A stretch of DNA of 64,000 nt from Hyperoodon ampullatus (lineage: Eukaryota > Chordata > Mammalia > Artiodactyla > Ziphiidae), in the NCBI GenBank assembly GCA_949752795.1, contig OX457072.1, positions 248,001-312,000 of the forward strand, given 5' to 3'. A program made the position numbers and the translations under genes. Below, piece by piece: positions 44,465 through 55,691 of the stretch. Every line of letters starts with the position of its first letter. The first letter of the stretch is position 1. Under the pieces are notes generated by a model. It ran no database searches, was not told the DNA's origin, and saw only the letters and a list, made by a program, of their open reading frames with translations.

Positions 44465-47400
44465 TCTTATATTTTTTGTACCTTCTTTTAAAAATTTATT
44501 TTAAATTAAACCTTCTGTAGTTTGCGATCATTGTAGATTCAGAAGCCGTCGTAAGAAGTAATACAGAGAAATTCAACTTCCCCTAAGGGTAACATCTTAC
44601 CAAACTACAGTACAGTATAAACCAAGGCTATTGCTATTGATGCAGTCAAGATGCGGGACAGCTCCAGGACCCTCCTCTTTCTTTTAGGGCCATACCCTCT
44701 TTCCTTTTACCCCAGTCCCCTCCTTAACCACTGGCAATTGCTAATCTGTTTTCCATTCTTACTATTTCTCATCTCAACAACATTATATAAATTGAATCAT
44801 ATTTCACTCACATGATTCTCTAGACGTGCATCCAAGTTGTTGCCTGTGTCGATATTTCCTTCCTTTTTACTGCTGAGGGGTCTTCCCTTGTGAGGGTGCA
44901 CCAGAGTTGTTTATCCACCTGTTCAGGGTATCTGACTCTTGTTAAAGCTGTTGTGAACATTGGTATACCAGTTTTTGTGTAAACATATGCATTCATCTCT
45001 CTGGGGTGAATACCAGAGTGTAATTATGGGATCTTATAAGTACTTATATGTTTAGTTTTTTTAATAAACTGAAAACTTTTTCAGACTGGCTGTGCCATTG
45101 TACATTCCCACCAGCAATGCGTGAGTGGTCCAGTTTCTCCACATCCTCTCCAGTGTATCATGTTGTCACTGTTTTTATTTTAGCCATGTGCATAGTGATA
45201 GCTAATGTGGTTTAAATGTGCATTTCACTAATGACACTGAACATCTTTTGATGTGCTTGTTTGCCTCTTGGTGAAATGTATTCGTATCTTTTGCCTGTGT
45301 TCCAATTGGAATGTTTTCTATTTACTGTTAAGATTTGAGGCTTCATCATATGGTCTAGGACTGCAAATCCTTAATCTCAGTTTCTAGTTTATCTTTTCAG
45401 CCTCTTAACACGGTCTTTCACAGAACAAAAATTTTTTATCTTAATGAAGTCCAAATTACCAGTTTTCCCTTTTCTGAATTGTGCTTTTCATGTCAAGTTT
45501 AACAAGTTTTTACCTAGCCCTAGATTCCAAATATTTTCTCCTATCTTGTTTTATATTTAATTCAATGATATATTTGGAGTTATTTTTTATATAAGGTATG
45601 ACACTTATAGTGGAGGTTCTTTTTTTGCCTATGGATGTCTGATTACTTTAGAACCAGTTGTTGAAAGGCTATCTTTTCTCCATTGAATTATTTTTGCACC
45701 ACTGTCAAAAATAACTTGAACATATGTGTGTGGATCTATTCCTGGGTTCTCTATTCTGTTCACTGAGCTGTGTGTATGTCCCTCTGCCAGTACCATACAA
45801 TCTTGACTATAGAAGCTCTATAATGTCTTGAAATCAGGTAGATCAGTTGTTAGCACTGCATTTTCCTTTTTCGAAACTACTTCAGCTGTTCTAGGTAAAT
45901 ATTGCCTTTCCACATAACTTGTAGAATAATTTTTGTCTGTATCTTTGAAAAACCTTGCCGGGATTTCAATAGGATTTATGTTAAACACGTATATCAATTT
46001 GGGAAGAGTTGACATCATTACTATATGAAGTCTTTAAATCAGTGAACATAGTATGTCTCTGCATTTGTTTAATACTTCTTTGATTTCTTTCATCAGCATT
46101 TTGTGGCTTCAGCATGTAAGTCTTATACATGCTTTGTTAGCTTTATACTGAAATATTTCTCTTTTTTTAGCAATTGTAAATAGTATTATATTTTATAATT
46201 TTAGTGTTATTGCTAGTACATAGAAATACAATTAATTTTTGTATGTTGGTTTTGTGTCCTACAGTATTGCTAAACTCATTTATTAGTCCTAGAATTTTTT
46301 TGTAAAATCCTTGGGAATTTATACATAGGCAGTCATGTCATCTGCAAGTAGGAACAGTTTGTCTTCCTTTATGATCTGTATGCCTTTTTTTCCTTTCCTT
46401 CCCTTGTTGCACTGGCTACAACCACTAGTACTATGTTGAAAAAGAGCAGTAAGAGCATACATCCTTGTTCCTAATCTTAACGGAAAACTTTTAGTTTTTC
46501 CCCATTAAGTATAATGTTACCTATAGGTTTTTTGTTGATGCTCTTTATCAAGTTGAGGAAGCTTCCCTTTACTTCTACTTTTCTGAGACTTTTTATCCTG
46601 AATGAGTGTTGAATCTTTTTATCAGGTGGGTTTTCTGTTGATTTATATGATCATGTGATTTTTCTTCTTTAGCATTTAAAGAAGCATTTAAATGTAGTAA
46701 ATTATACTGATTGATTTTCAAGTATTGAACCAGCTTTGCATTCCTGGAGTAACCTCTGCTTGGTCATGGGGTGTATGTATTTGTGTGTGTGTGGTGTGTG
46801 TGTTTGTGTCTGTGTGTGTGTAAACTTTTTGTTACATATTACTGAATTCTATTTGCTATTGTTAAGAATTTTTACAGATGTATTTATAAAGCATAATGGT
46901 CTGTAGTTTTCTTTTTTGTGTGTGTGCTGTGTTTGTTTTGTTTGTAGCGTCAGGGTGATTCTAGCTTCATGAAATGATTGAGAAGTGTTCCCTCTTCTCT
47001 TTTCTGAAAGATCGTGTAGAATAGGTGTTAATTTGTCTTCATACATTTGGTAGAATTCTCCAGTGAAACTCTCCAGATTTAGAGAGGTATTTTGGGGAGT
47101 TTTAAAATTACATTTTCAATTTTCTTACTAGTTATAGGTCTATTCAAATAATTATTTCATATTGTCTGAGTTGTAGTAGTTTGTGTTTTCTCAAGGAATT
47201 GGTTCATCTCATTGAATCTGTCACATTTATGTGTGTAGAGTTGTGTGTAGTGTTCCCTTCCTCTCCTTTTGATGTCTGCTGAGTTATGTGCAGTCTCCTA
47301 TTTCATTTCTGATACTGGTAAGTTGTGTCTCCTCTGTTTGTCAGTTTTGCCTAAGGGTTTATTAACTTTATTGATTTTGTCCATGAACCAGTTCTTTGTT

Positions 47401-47765
47401 TTATTGATTTTCTCTTACTAAAAAATTTCAGCGTCATTGATTTCTCTTCTTATCCTGATTATTTCCTCTGCTTGCTTGGGTTTATTTTGCTCTTCTTTTT
47501 CTAAGTCATTGAGGAGGGAGTTTTCATTGTTGATTTGAAACTTTACTCATGTATGCATTTAATGCTATAAAGTTCCCTCTCAGCACTGCTTTAGCTTCAT
47601 CTCACCAATTTTGTTGTGTAGTATTTTCATTTTTGTTCAGTAGAGCATATTTTTCAGTCTCCCTTGAGACTTCCTGTTTAACTCATGGATTTTTTAGAAG
47701 TATGTTATTTAGTTTCCAAATGTTTGGAGATTTCCCTGTTATTTTTCTATTATTAATTAGAAGAC
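44465..47765 (-). mobile_element. Long old L1 (antisense), 3' UTR and most of the polymerase part of ORF2
   Basis: This is the longest uninterrupted L1 here at about 3.3 kb. In antisense it shows the 3' UTR (44.5-44.8 kb), the C-terminal ORF2 (CCACCAGCAATGCGTGAGTG at about 45,110), then the polymerase region through GTTTATTAACTTTATTGATT and TTTCCAAATGTTTGGAGA near 47.7 kb. Two imperfect GT-rich tracts lie at about 46,780-46,820 and 46,915-46,930. No SINE has landed in it. All frames are broken. Confidence 0.85.
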
Positions 47766-48311
47766 AGAAGAAGTAGCTTTTGCTTTTGCCTTAAATTAAA
47801 ATCCAGTAATCAGTATGATAAAGGACAGGTGCATGACACATGAAGTATACAGATTAAGTAAAATTGATAATTAAGTATATATTGCTTAGATATGCTGTGC
47901 ACATTAACACAAAGAGGGGAAGAATGTAGCTTAAAACATCAATTTTTTATATTATTCTGTTTAACAAAAATGATAAAAAGACTGATTAAAATTATTTTAA
48001 GAAACCCACGCCATCCTGTGTATTGAAATATCTTAACTGTACTTTGTGTTTAAATATACATTGCCCAGGTTAAATTTCAAATGCATGAATCCCATAATTT
48101 TGATCATTCAGAAATACCAGGCTCCTATCTTCCAGCCCTTGGTTTAGAAACGTTAGATAGTCATGATCTAATCTAGGGAACTTATAAGTAAACTAGTGGT
48201 ATAAGTAGTTCCCTTTTTATTATCTTTTCTCTCTGCTTTGCTCTGACGTTCTCCCACTCTGTCCTTGGGATCATTATTTTATTGTCCTGAAGCACAGATT
48301 TCAGAAGACAT
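47766..48311. other. Gene-free AT-rich interval
   Basis: No repeat landmark or exon is recognised. Confidence 0.45.
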
Positions 48312-48554
48312 TGTGTATACACTCTTTTTTTTTTTTTTTTTTTTTTGCGGTACGCGGGCCTCTCACTGTTGTGGCCTCTCCCGTTGCGGAACACAGGCTC
48401 CAGACGCGCAGGCTCAGCGGCCATGGCTCATGGGCCCAGCCACTCAGTGGCATGTGGGATCTTCCCGGACCGGGGCACGAACCTGCGTCCCCTGCATCGG
48501 CAGGCAGACTCTCAACCACTGCACCACCAGGGAAGCCCCTGTGTATGCACTCTT
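48312..48554 (-). mobile_element. CHR-type SINE (short subtype) with TSD
   Basis: T-run from about 48,325, antisense body and reversed head ending at 48,539. The TSD TGTGTAT[A/G]CACTCTT is at 48,312-48,326 and 48,540-48,554. Five overlapping frames on both strands are SINE-derived. Confidence 0.96.
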
Positions 48555-49149
48555 AAGGAACAAAACTAGAAAATGAATCCAGCCATAGCACTCCATTACG
48601 TAAAATAACCATTCCGGGGTAAGAAAGACTTGCTGAAGGAATTGAGAAAAATTCATTCCAACATGTATCCGTTGATGCCTACTATGTGCCTAGCACTTAG
48701 TGCATTCCAAATGAGGTGAAAAAAATAGGAGGTGTCATTCCAGTCCCTCACATCACTAAAATCTCATTGGGGGTACGTCCTACAGAAGGAACTGCAGAGA
48801 TAGGTGCTTGCCTATAGTGATGTGGTCTAGTAATTGGTCCATGAACAGTTTAGTAACATGATAAGAATGTTTTTTTTTAATTTTGTACCCCTGGCAGCTA
48901 GAGTATAATAGGGCTCAGATCCTGTCCTCTACACACTGCGTTTGCATGGAGGTGACAATGGCTGGGATTGGGGGTCAGTGCATGTGCACTCTTTGGACTG
49001 TATGTGGTCCCATGAAGGGAGACCTTTGGTTTTCTATATATAGCCTGTCTCCTCTCAGTGGACAGTGAGGCATTCTTGAGGGATTGGGTGTCAAGGCACT
49101 CTGTGTATGTGAGTTTTTACTACATTTGGTGAAAGTAACAGTAGTGTGG

Positions 49150-49280
49150 AGAGAACATGACCCCATCACTTAGAGCAAAACAGTCAGGTACAGTTCTCAT
49201 CTATCAAGTAAGAACATAACAGCACCCTCTCCACCTTGATAGGGTTGTTATGAGAACTAATAGAGGAATAGAAGCAAAAA
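49150..49280 (+). mobile_element. MIR-like fragment
   Basis: CATCTATCAAGTAAGAACAT and TTGATAGGGTTGTTATGAGA match the sense 3' half of MIR. Confidence 0.6.
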
Positions 49281-49496
49281 TCTTAGACAAGCAGAGATGG
49301 CTCAGCATGTTCATGAGTTTCACGTGACCACATCCTAAAGCGCCCTGAAGGCCCCACCCGCTCCTGCTGCATTGTCTGTTGTCAGCCAGGGACAGCTTTT
49401 GTCTCTGCTAAGCCAGAGGGGACAGCTAATGAAAACAAACCCCTAGGCCTAGTGACCTCAACTGTGATCTGGGGGCAGGCTGACATCCTAGGGAGC

Positions 49497-49519
49497 TGTG
49501 TGTGTGTGTGTGTGTGTGT
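49497..49519. repeat. (GT)n short microsatellite
   Basis: About eleven GT units, then the degenerate continuation CTGTGTCTGAGTC. Confidence 0.95.
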
Positions 49520-52500
49520 CTGTGTCTGAGTCTGGTTCATTCTGCATGATGCTTGTCCCACATGGATTCCCAGCCTGCCTCCACCACTCTGCTCCCACTG
49601 GCCTTTGTCCTGGGGAGATACTGGGTATAATCTCGTGCTCTAACTGCAGGATGAGCAGCCTCCCAAGCCAGAACTGTCATCTGGGACCTAGATATTTGGG
49701 CTGAAAAATCCTGGCTTTTGTTTTCTGGAGCACATGCATGTTACATAACATATCTGGCCTTCACGTTACTTGAAGCATGAAGTCCTCTGGTTAGACATAA
49801 ACAAATAATGTCCACACTACATGTTGTAATTTAAACCTGTAGGTGAGCGTTTGGGACTAGAAATCACAGGTGGTAGGAATAAAGCTTATTAATTTTAAAT
49901 TAGAGTTTTTGAATGTCCCCGACTTTGCTCTCTCAACCCAAAGTGTGCACCCTCAAGTATGAATGGGTTGTTTCCCAAAAGTTCCTTTCTTAGAACTTGG
50001 ACTGCATTTGCCCAAAGAACAGTAATAGAAATCATGTCTCCATTCCCAGGCCAGCTCCCAAAGGTATATTTCACCCTCATGCATTCTAACGTTTTACTGA
50101 GGATGGAACTTGATTTCCCGTTACCCACGTTTATAACATTATTTCTCTGAGAAAAAGAATTTTGAATCCAAGTTCAGACACTATGGACGTAAGTCCATGG
50201 GAGTAGGGAGAAAAAGAGGGGAAGGAGAGAATCTGGTATCTGAAGGCTGGCATGTCTTAATAAATTGGAGAAACGTTTCTGAACACTGAGACAGGTCTTT
50301 ATGCCTTCTCTGAGAGGATACCTGTCCAGGCCAGCACTGCTTCTCTGTTCGGAGCTGGTAACAAAAGGGCCGTCTCAGGGAGATGGCAAATGGGCAATGG
50401 TGAGGAATAATATCTAAATATTGTCTAAATAATGGCAGATCTGTACATATTTTTGGTTATTTCCTAAATTGGAGGCAGCTGAGAAACTGGTTGTACAATC
50501 TTTGATGTATATGTTTCTCATTTTTAAAGCATGTTGACTGCCATCATTGTCACCATATTAATTTGTAAATAATGGAAGGCGGAACAAACATTGGCTTATT
50601 AACACTTCCATGTAGCCTGGACGCCACACTACATGACTCTCTTTCAGATTCTTAATTTAGCTTGCTGGCCAGCATGTGTAACCAAACTTTTGAATTCTTT
50701 AATTGGTTTAAAGAAGCCAGCTTTATACTTTACTTTGATGCTTCTGTTACTGTGTTGGTACATTTCTAATATTCTTAAAAACAGAAATCTTTAACTTTGA
50801 CACAAATATTCATATGCAAATGTAAAAATTACATTTTGAGCCTTTACGTAACTCCAATTGAACACAAAATATTTTTCCCCCAAAGAGGAAAAGTTCCACA
50901 ATGTCTTAATTCCGGTAAGATACTAGTAAATAATGAGCAAATTAGGGCTACACTCAGAACTTGTGGATGATTGTTGTCTTTACAAACGCAGTTCTGGATA
51001 AGTACAAGCTCTGCTGTTTTTAAACCTAAAGAAGGGTTTGAATTCCACATTAACCTTGTAACAAGCCAGTGAAATATGCACTGGTGTATCTTTGTGCAGT
51101 ATCTGACCCATGTCTATAGATTCTAATATCCTTTGTGGTTGCTGGTGACGTGGTTTGTTTTAGGCTTTGAGGAATGTTTGCTCCTGTTTATTTCTCTAGT
51201 CTGGCACTAGTTTACTCTGGAGTGTTCCTTTAAACAATTAGCTGTATAACGTAAAAGGAAAATAAAAGCAATTTGGGCGTAAAGAGGTGAAAAAAGTCAC
51301 CTGTATGAATAGTGGACATTTAAAAATTATACAGTTTTTTGGAATAATAACAATTCAGTACTGAAAAATGTGTTGCATTTAACTACCTATACCTATATTC
51401 TAGTGTGCCATCTGACTAAAACTGCATATTATTTTTTTAAATCAATTTTACTCTACCTGGATGTGACTGTCTAACTTAACTTGGCTGTATGCATTCCATT
51501 GGAAACAGGTGCTTTGCACAGCCCAGTTGACCTGAGCCCATTCTTCTTCCTGAGCTTTGGGACCCCATGAGCCATCATCTGGTCGTCCAGCGCCTCTGCT
51601 TCCCCATCTATAAAATGTCTGTAGTGGCATAAAGAAACAATTATGTGTTCTTCTAAGTCAGGGTGATCTGACAACTGGGGAGATTTTCTGTGTTCTACGC
51701 AGTGGTAGTTGAGAAGACAGGGGTCACAGTACGGGTTGACACAGAAGCATCCCCTGTGCTTGTTTGGAGGGGGTTTAAAGATGAAGCTGGGCGGCAGCAG
51801 TATATACTGTTGCATTCATGGGACCTTGTTGCTCCCTTTGTGAAGAAATGAATTGAAGTAAAATACGAAAGAAGTCTTCATAGCAAAAACTATATGGTAG
51901 CATCTTATATCTTCCATCTGGGACCCAAATCCAAGTTTTCTCTTTCAGATCAGGTTGACTTTACCAAACACAGAAACTGTGGTTCTTGATTTTATGTAGC
52001 CAACTTCTGAAGAATAACATTTAATATAATGTTATTTGTTTAAAAGTAAAATGCTTATTCCCTTTGGAGAAAATAGACACAGATACAACTCTCAAAGTGG
52101 TAAAATTTCCTTGCTTATGTTGATAGGCCACACCTGATAAAATTGCAGACGATCTTATCAAAAGTGGTCATTCTTGTTGAGTGCACTAAAGAGTATTTCA
52201 TAATTTCTCCTGGTATTAACACTCTTTCTTGGACTCTGAGGTGCATATGTCAATGTGAAACTTGACATTTGTTCAACTCTCCTGGTAGGAACTGTTGCTC
52301 TTTTACCTTGTTGGGTATTGTTACAATCTTGACTGTCATTTCCAAATCTATCTTTTCACACTTAGTACTGGTAAGCCAAGGGGAAGACCTCTCCACTGGT
52401 TGTGCAGATTCTTGGGGCCCAGCATCTTTTCTAGAAGTCTTCAAGTTAGCCACTCAGAGTTCCATTTCTGTGTCTTTAGGGGCTAGGCAACCACACTTAT

Positions 52501-52926
52501 TCTTCTTTTTCTCATCCAACTTGCAGCTCTTCTTGCATTTAGCAGTTCGCTTGGGATTCTCTCTTCCCTGAAAAGCCTTCCAATTTCAGCCAAGGAGTTC
52601 AGACTATATAGGCATTTTGCCAAAAATCTGGGTTTGCTCAGGGACAAATGTTCAAGAAGCCCAGTGTAATTGCTTTTACATATTCCACCAGAATTACAGA
52701 ATTACACAGCATATTCATATGCCTGTCTGCCTATTAATGATTTTTTTCTTCTTTCTACTTTTCTGATTTTCCCAAGTTATCTACACGGACCATTTATGAT
52801 TTTTGTGATCAGATAAAACGACTTTTTTTCTTCCTGCTCTCCTGTCCTCCCTTTGTGTGTCTTGGGGTAATCTATCCATTCTTAAGTCTACAGCAACTCC
52901 ACATTTTACCACTTGAAGAGTTAATA

Positions 52927-53291
52927 TCTGCGTGTGTTTTCTTTACTTTAAAAAAAAAATTTATTTATTTATTTTTGGCTGCGTTGGGTCTCTGTTGCTG
53001 CACACGGGATTTCTCTAGTTGCAGCGAGCGGGGGCTACTCTTCGTGCGGTGCGCGGGCTTCTCATTGCGGTGGCTTCTCTTGTTGCTGAGCACAGGCTCT
53101 AGGCATGCCGGCTTCAGTAGTTATGGTGCGTGGGCTCTAGAGTGCAGGCTCAGTAGTTGCAGCGCACGGGCTTAGTTGCTCCACAGCATGTGGGATCCTC
53201 CCAGAGCAGGGCTCAAACCCGTGTCCCCTGCATTGGCAGGCGGATTCTCGACCACTGCGCCACCAGGGAAGCCCTCTGCGTGTGTTTTCTT
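52927..53291 (-). mobile_element. Long CHR-type SINE with perfect 17-bp TSD
   Basis: A/T-rich tail from 52,950, GGCTGCGTTGGGTCTCTGTT, repeated CAGTAGTT(A/G) units, and reversed head ending at 53,274. The TSD TCTGCGTGTGTTTTCTT is perfect at 52,927-52,943 and 53,275-53,291. Confidence 0.96.
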
Positions 53292-53402
53292 CTAAAGAAA
53301 TAGGCATTTCACTTTAAATAGTCACTCTGGACTCTGCTGTAAAATGAAACAGCCAATTATTTTGTGTCCGGAGGGTGTCCTTTCTAGGTCTTGTGTTAGA
53401 TC

Positions 53403-53610
53403 CACTCAAGGCAGAGTTAGTTCAAACCTAGTTTGTATTTCTGGCTTTGTAATCTTGGTATATTAACCTGTTTCCACCTCCGTTTCTTCACCTTTAAATT
53501 TGTGACACTAACAGCACCTCCTTTATAGGATAGGCTTAACAGCTTATCAAGGTGAAGCATGCAGAGTGCCTGGTGCAGTGCCTGGCTGAGGGCAAGTGTT
53601 TCATAAAACC
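53403..53610 (+). mobile_element. MIR
   Basis: GTAATCTTGGTATATTAACC, TCCGTTTCTTCACCTTTAAA and GAGTGCCTGGTGCAGTGCCT follow the sense MIR order. Confidence 0.7.
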
Positions 53611-55279
53611 TTCGCACTTGGCGGCTTGAACAGTTCATACATTCAGATCCCACTTGAGGTGGCCCCAGGCTGCACGATTAGGGCCTATTAAGTGTTGGTA
53701 TTCCTGCATGGCTGCATATCAAATATAAGTGTTTCTCAGTTCGAGTGTTGTGTTTGTTTTGTAGTTTCCACTTGGAGCATCCAAGCAGAATTACTGTCTC
53801 ACATCTCGACCTGAGTCCCTACTTTTATCTTTTAACTTTTATACTAGCTTTAAAGGTGATTATTCTACCACTTTGTTTAATTTGGTATCTTAGAGATAAT
53901 ATAGAAAAATGATTTTCATAACTTTAAATATTGAAAAGATACCTAATTGTCCCACTATTATATTAAAACTACATAGATTTTTTTCATTTTCACCTAGTCT
54001 TTACTCATTTGTATATTTTTTACTGTTGCAATTAAATTAACCATGCCATATTACATTTTTTACTTAATATTTCATTAAACATTGTATGATTCTACAGTCT
54101 TTATATACAGTTTTAATACTTGTATTCCTTCATGTGGCTATCCCATAGATTATTGTTTAACCTCCTGTTAATGTATTAAGGTTTTAGTATTAAATGTTAC
54201 TAAAAGGAGAATAAAATTTCAAATAGGAAATTCTTTTTTCCATTTGGCTGAAAATTATATAAGCAGTATGTACCAGAATATTATTGATAAGGATCTGATA
54301 TTTGTACTCATATTTATTTTTTTCTATCTTGAAACTTTTTTCCCCTTCTAATATTAAATGATTTCCTTCTCTGAGTTTTCACATCCATGCACAGGTACAA
54401 ATCTATTTTCTTTTCCTCCTTGCTGGCTAATATGCAGTTTTAAGTGGGTAGTCGTAGAATTGTAGGACTAGAAGGGACTTGTGGAGTCCAGCTTCTTGCC
54501 TCCAGACAGGGTGATGGTTGCTTGAGTCAGATGAATATCTTTTTTATATCTTGAAAATCTCCTGGGAAAGAGATGTCAGAGCTCTCTGGAGCCATCGTTA
54601 CATATTTTAAGTCATTTGTCTGCTTTTTTACATTTATCTTAGATCATATTCACTATAGTTTAAGCCACTATCACTTAGTAATAAATTGAGCATCTGCTAC
54701 ATGCAAGAGCCAAATATTATGTGCTGAGAAATACATAAATTAAAGTTGCAGCCCTGAAAGGCTATGCAAGCCACTTTTGGAAACTGAATAGGCTCAAATA
54801 CCCCAGTAAGGACAGTGGACTTTATTCTGTGTATTGGAGCCATCAAGGATATATTAGTGTAGATGTGACACTATGGAAGTCGTATTTTAATCTGTGGTTC
54901 TGGGCAGACAGGTTTCATTTATCACTCACTCAGCAAATATTTGTAAGACCTGATTTTATTTATACATACATGGGTATATATAAAGGGAAGACAATTTCTT
55001 TTCTCCTTCAAAGATTTTAAACACATGACTACATAAATAACTGAAGTGTAAGGCACTGAGTTCCATGCAGGTAATATAGACAGAACAGAGACTGCATTTA
55101 CTGGTTACAATTAACTCTTGATGGCAGGCTTCCTGGAGAAGGTGGGGATTAAGCTGGTTTGGGAGGATAGGCAGTATGTCTAAAGAATGTGAATTCTGGA
55201 CTCTGCCATTGCTTCCTACCTAGGAAAAGATTTCCATGCAGATTCCAAATGCCTAGGTGCTCAGAGAAATGAGGAAGTC

Positions 55280-55415
55280 TGGTAGAAAAGGGCTGGAAAT
55301 TGGTAAGCTAAGTTACAATCATCACTTTGCCGTTAGTAGACTCTTTGTGTGACCTTTGGACAATTTGCTAACTTCCTTGAAGTTTTGTTTTCTTATTTAC
55401 AGAATGACTAACTCA
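55280..55415 (+). mobile_element. MIR fragment
   Basis: TTTGTGTGACCTTTGGACAA and GTTTTCTTATTTACAGAATG follow the sense MIR order. Confidence 0.55.
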
Positions 55416-55489
55416 AACCTGATGACTTTTAAGTCAGTTTCTAGCTCTACTGAAGTTCTGTATGCAAAGTATAGTGGTTATGAGAACGA

Positions 55490-55686
55490 ATCTGACGCTG
55501 AACTGCCTTGTGTCCCAGATCAACCATTTCCTATCTCCTTGATTAGGCTCATTACTCTGCCTCTGTTTCCTCATCTGTAAAATGGGGGGATCCTCATAAT
55601 ACACTCTCACAGAGGGTTGGTATGAAGATGGAGAGTGCTTAGAGTAGTACTTGGCACAGACTAAGTGCTTAGTAAGTATCAGCTAG
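55490..55686 (+). mobile_element. MIR
   Basis: TCTGTTTCCTCATCTGTAAA, AGGGTTGGTATGAAGATG and TAGTACTTGGCACAGACTAA are well-preserved MIR landmarks in sense. Confidence 0.82.
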
Positions 55687-55691
55687 TTTTG

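Larger units (their letters stand above)
48555..52926. other. Repeat-poor, gene-free interval
   Basis: Apart from a MIR-like fragment (49,150-49,280), a (GT)n run (about 49,497-49,519) and a dispersed ancient-repeat-like stretch near 48,650-48,710, I see no transposons in 4.4 kb. AT-rich sequence at 50,400-51,400 contains an octamer ATGCAAAT at 50,814-50,821. No exon is supported. The minus-strand frame at 51,471-51,815 has no recognised domain. Confidence 0.45.
53292..55690. other. Gene-free AT-rich interval with MIR fragments
   Basis: MIR fragments lie at about 53,403-53,610, 55,280-55,415 and 55,490-55,686. Stretches at 54,450-54,500 and 54,655-54,725 resemble other ancient dispersed repeats. 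No exon is supported. Confidence 0.5.
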
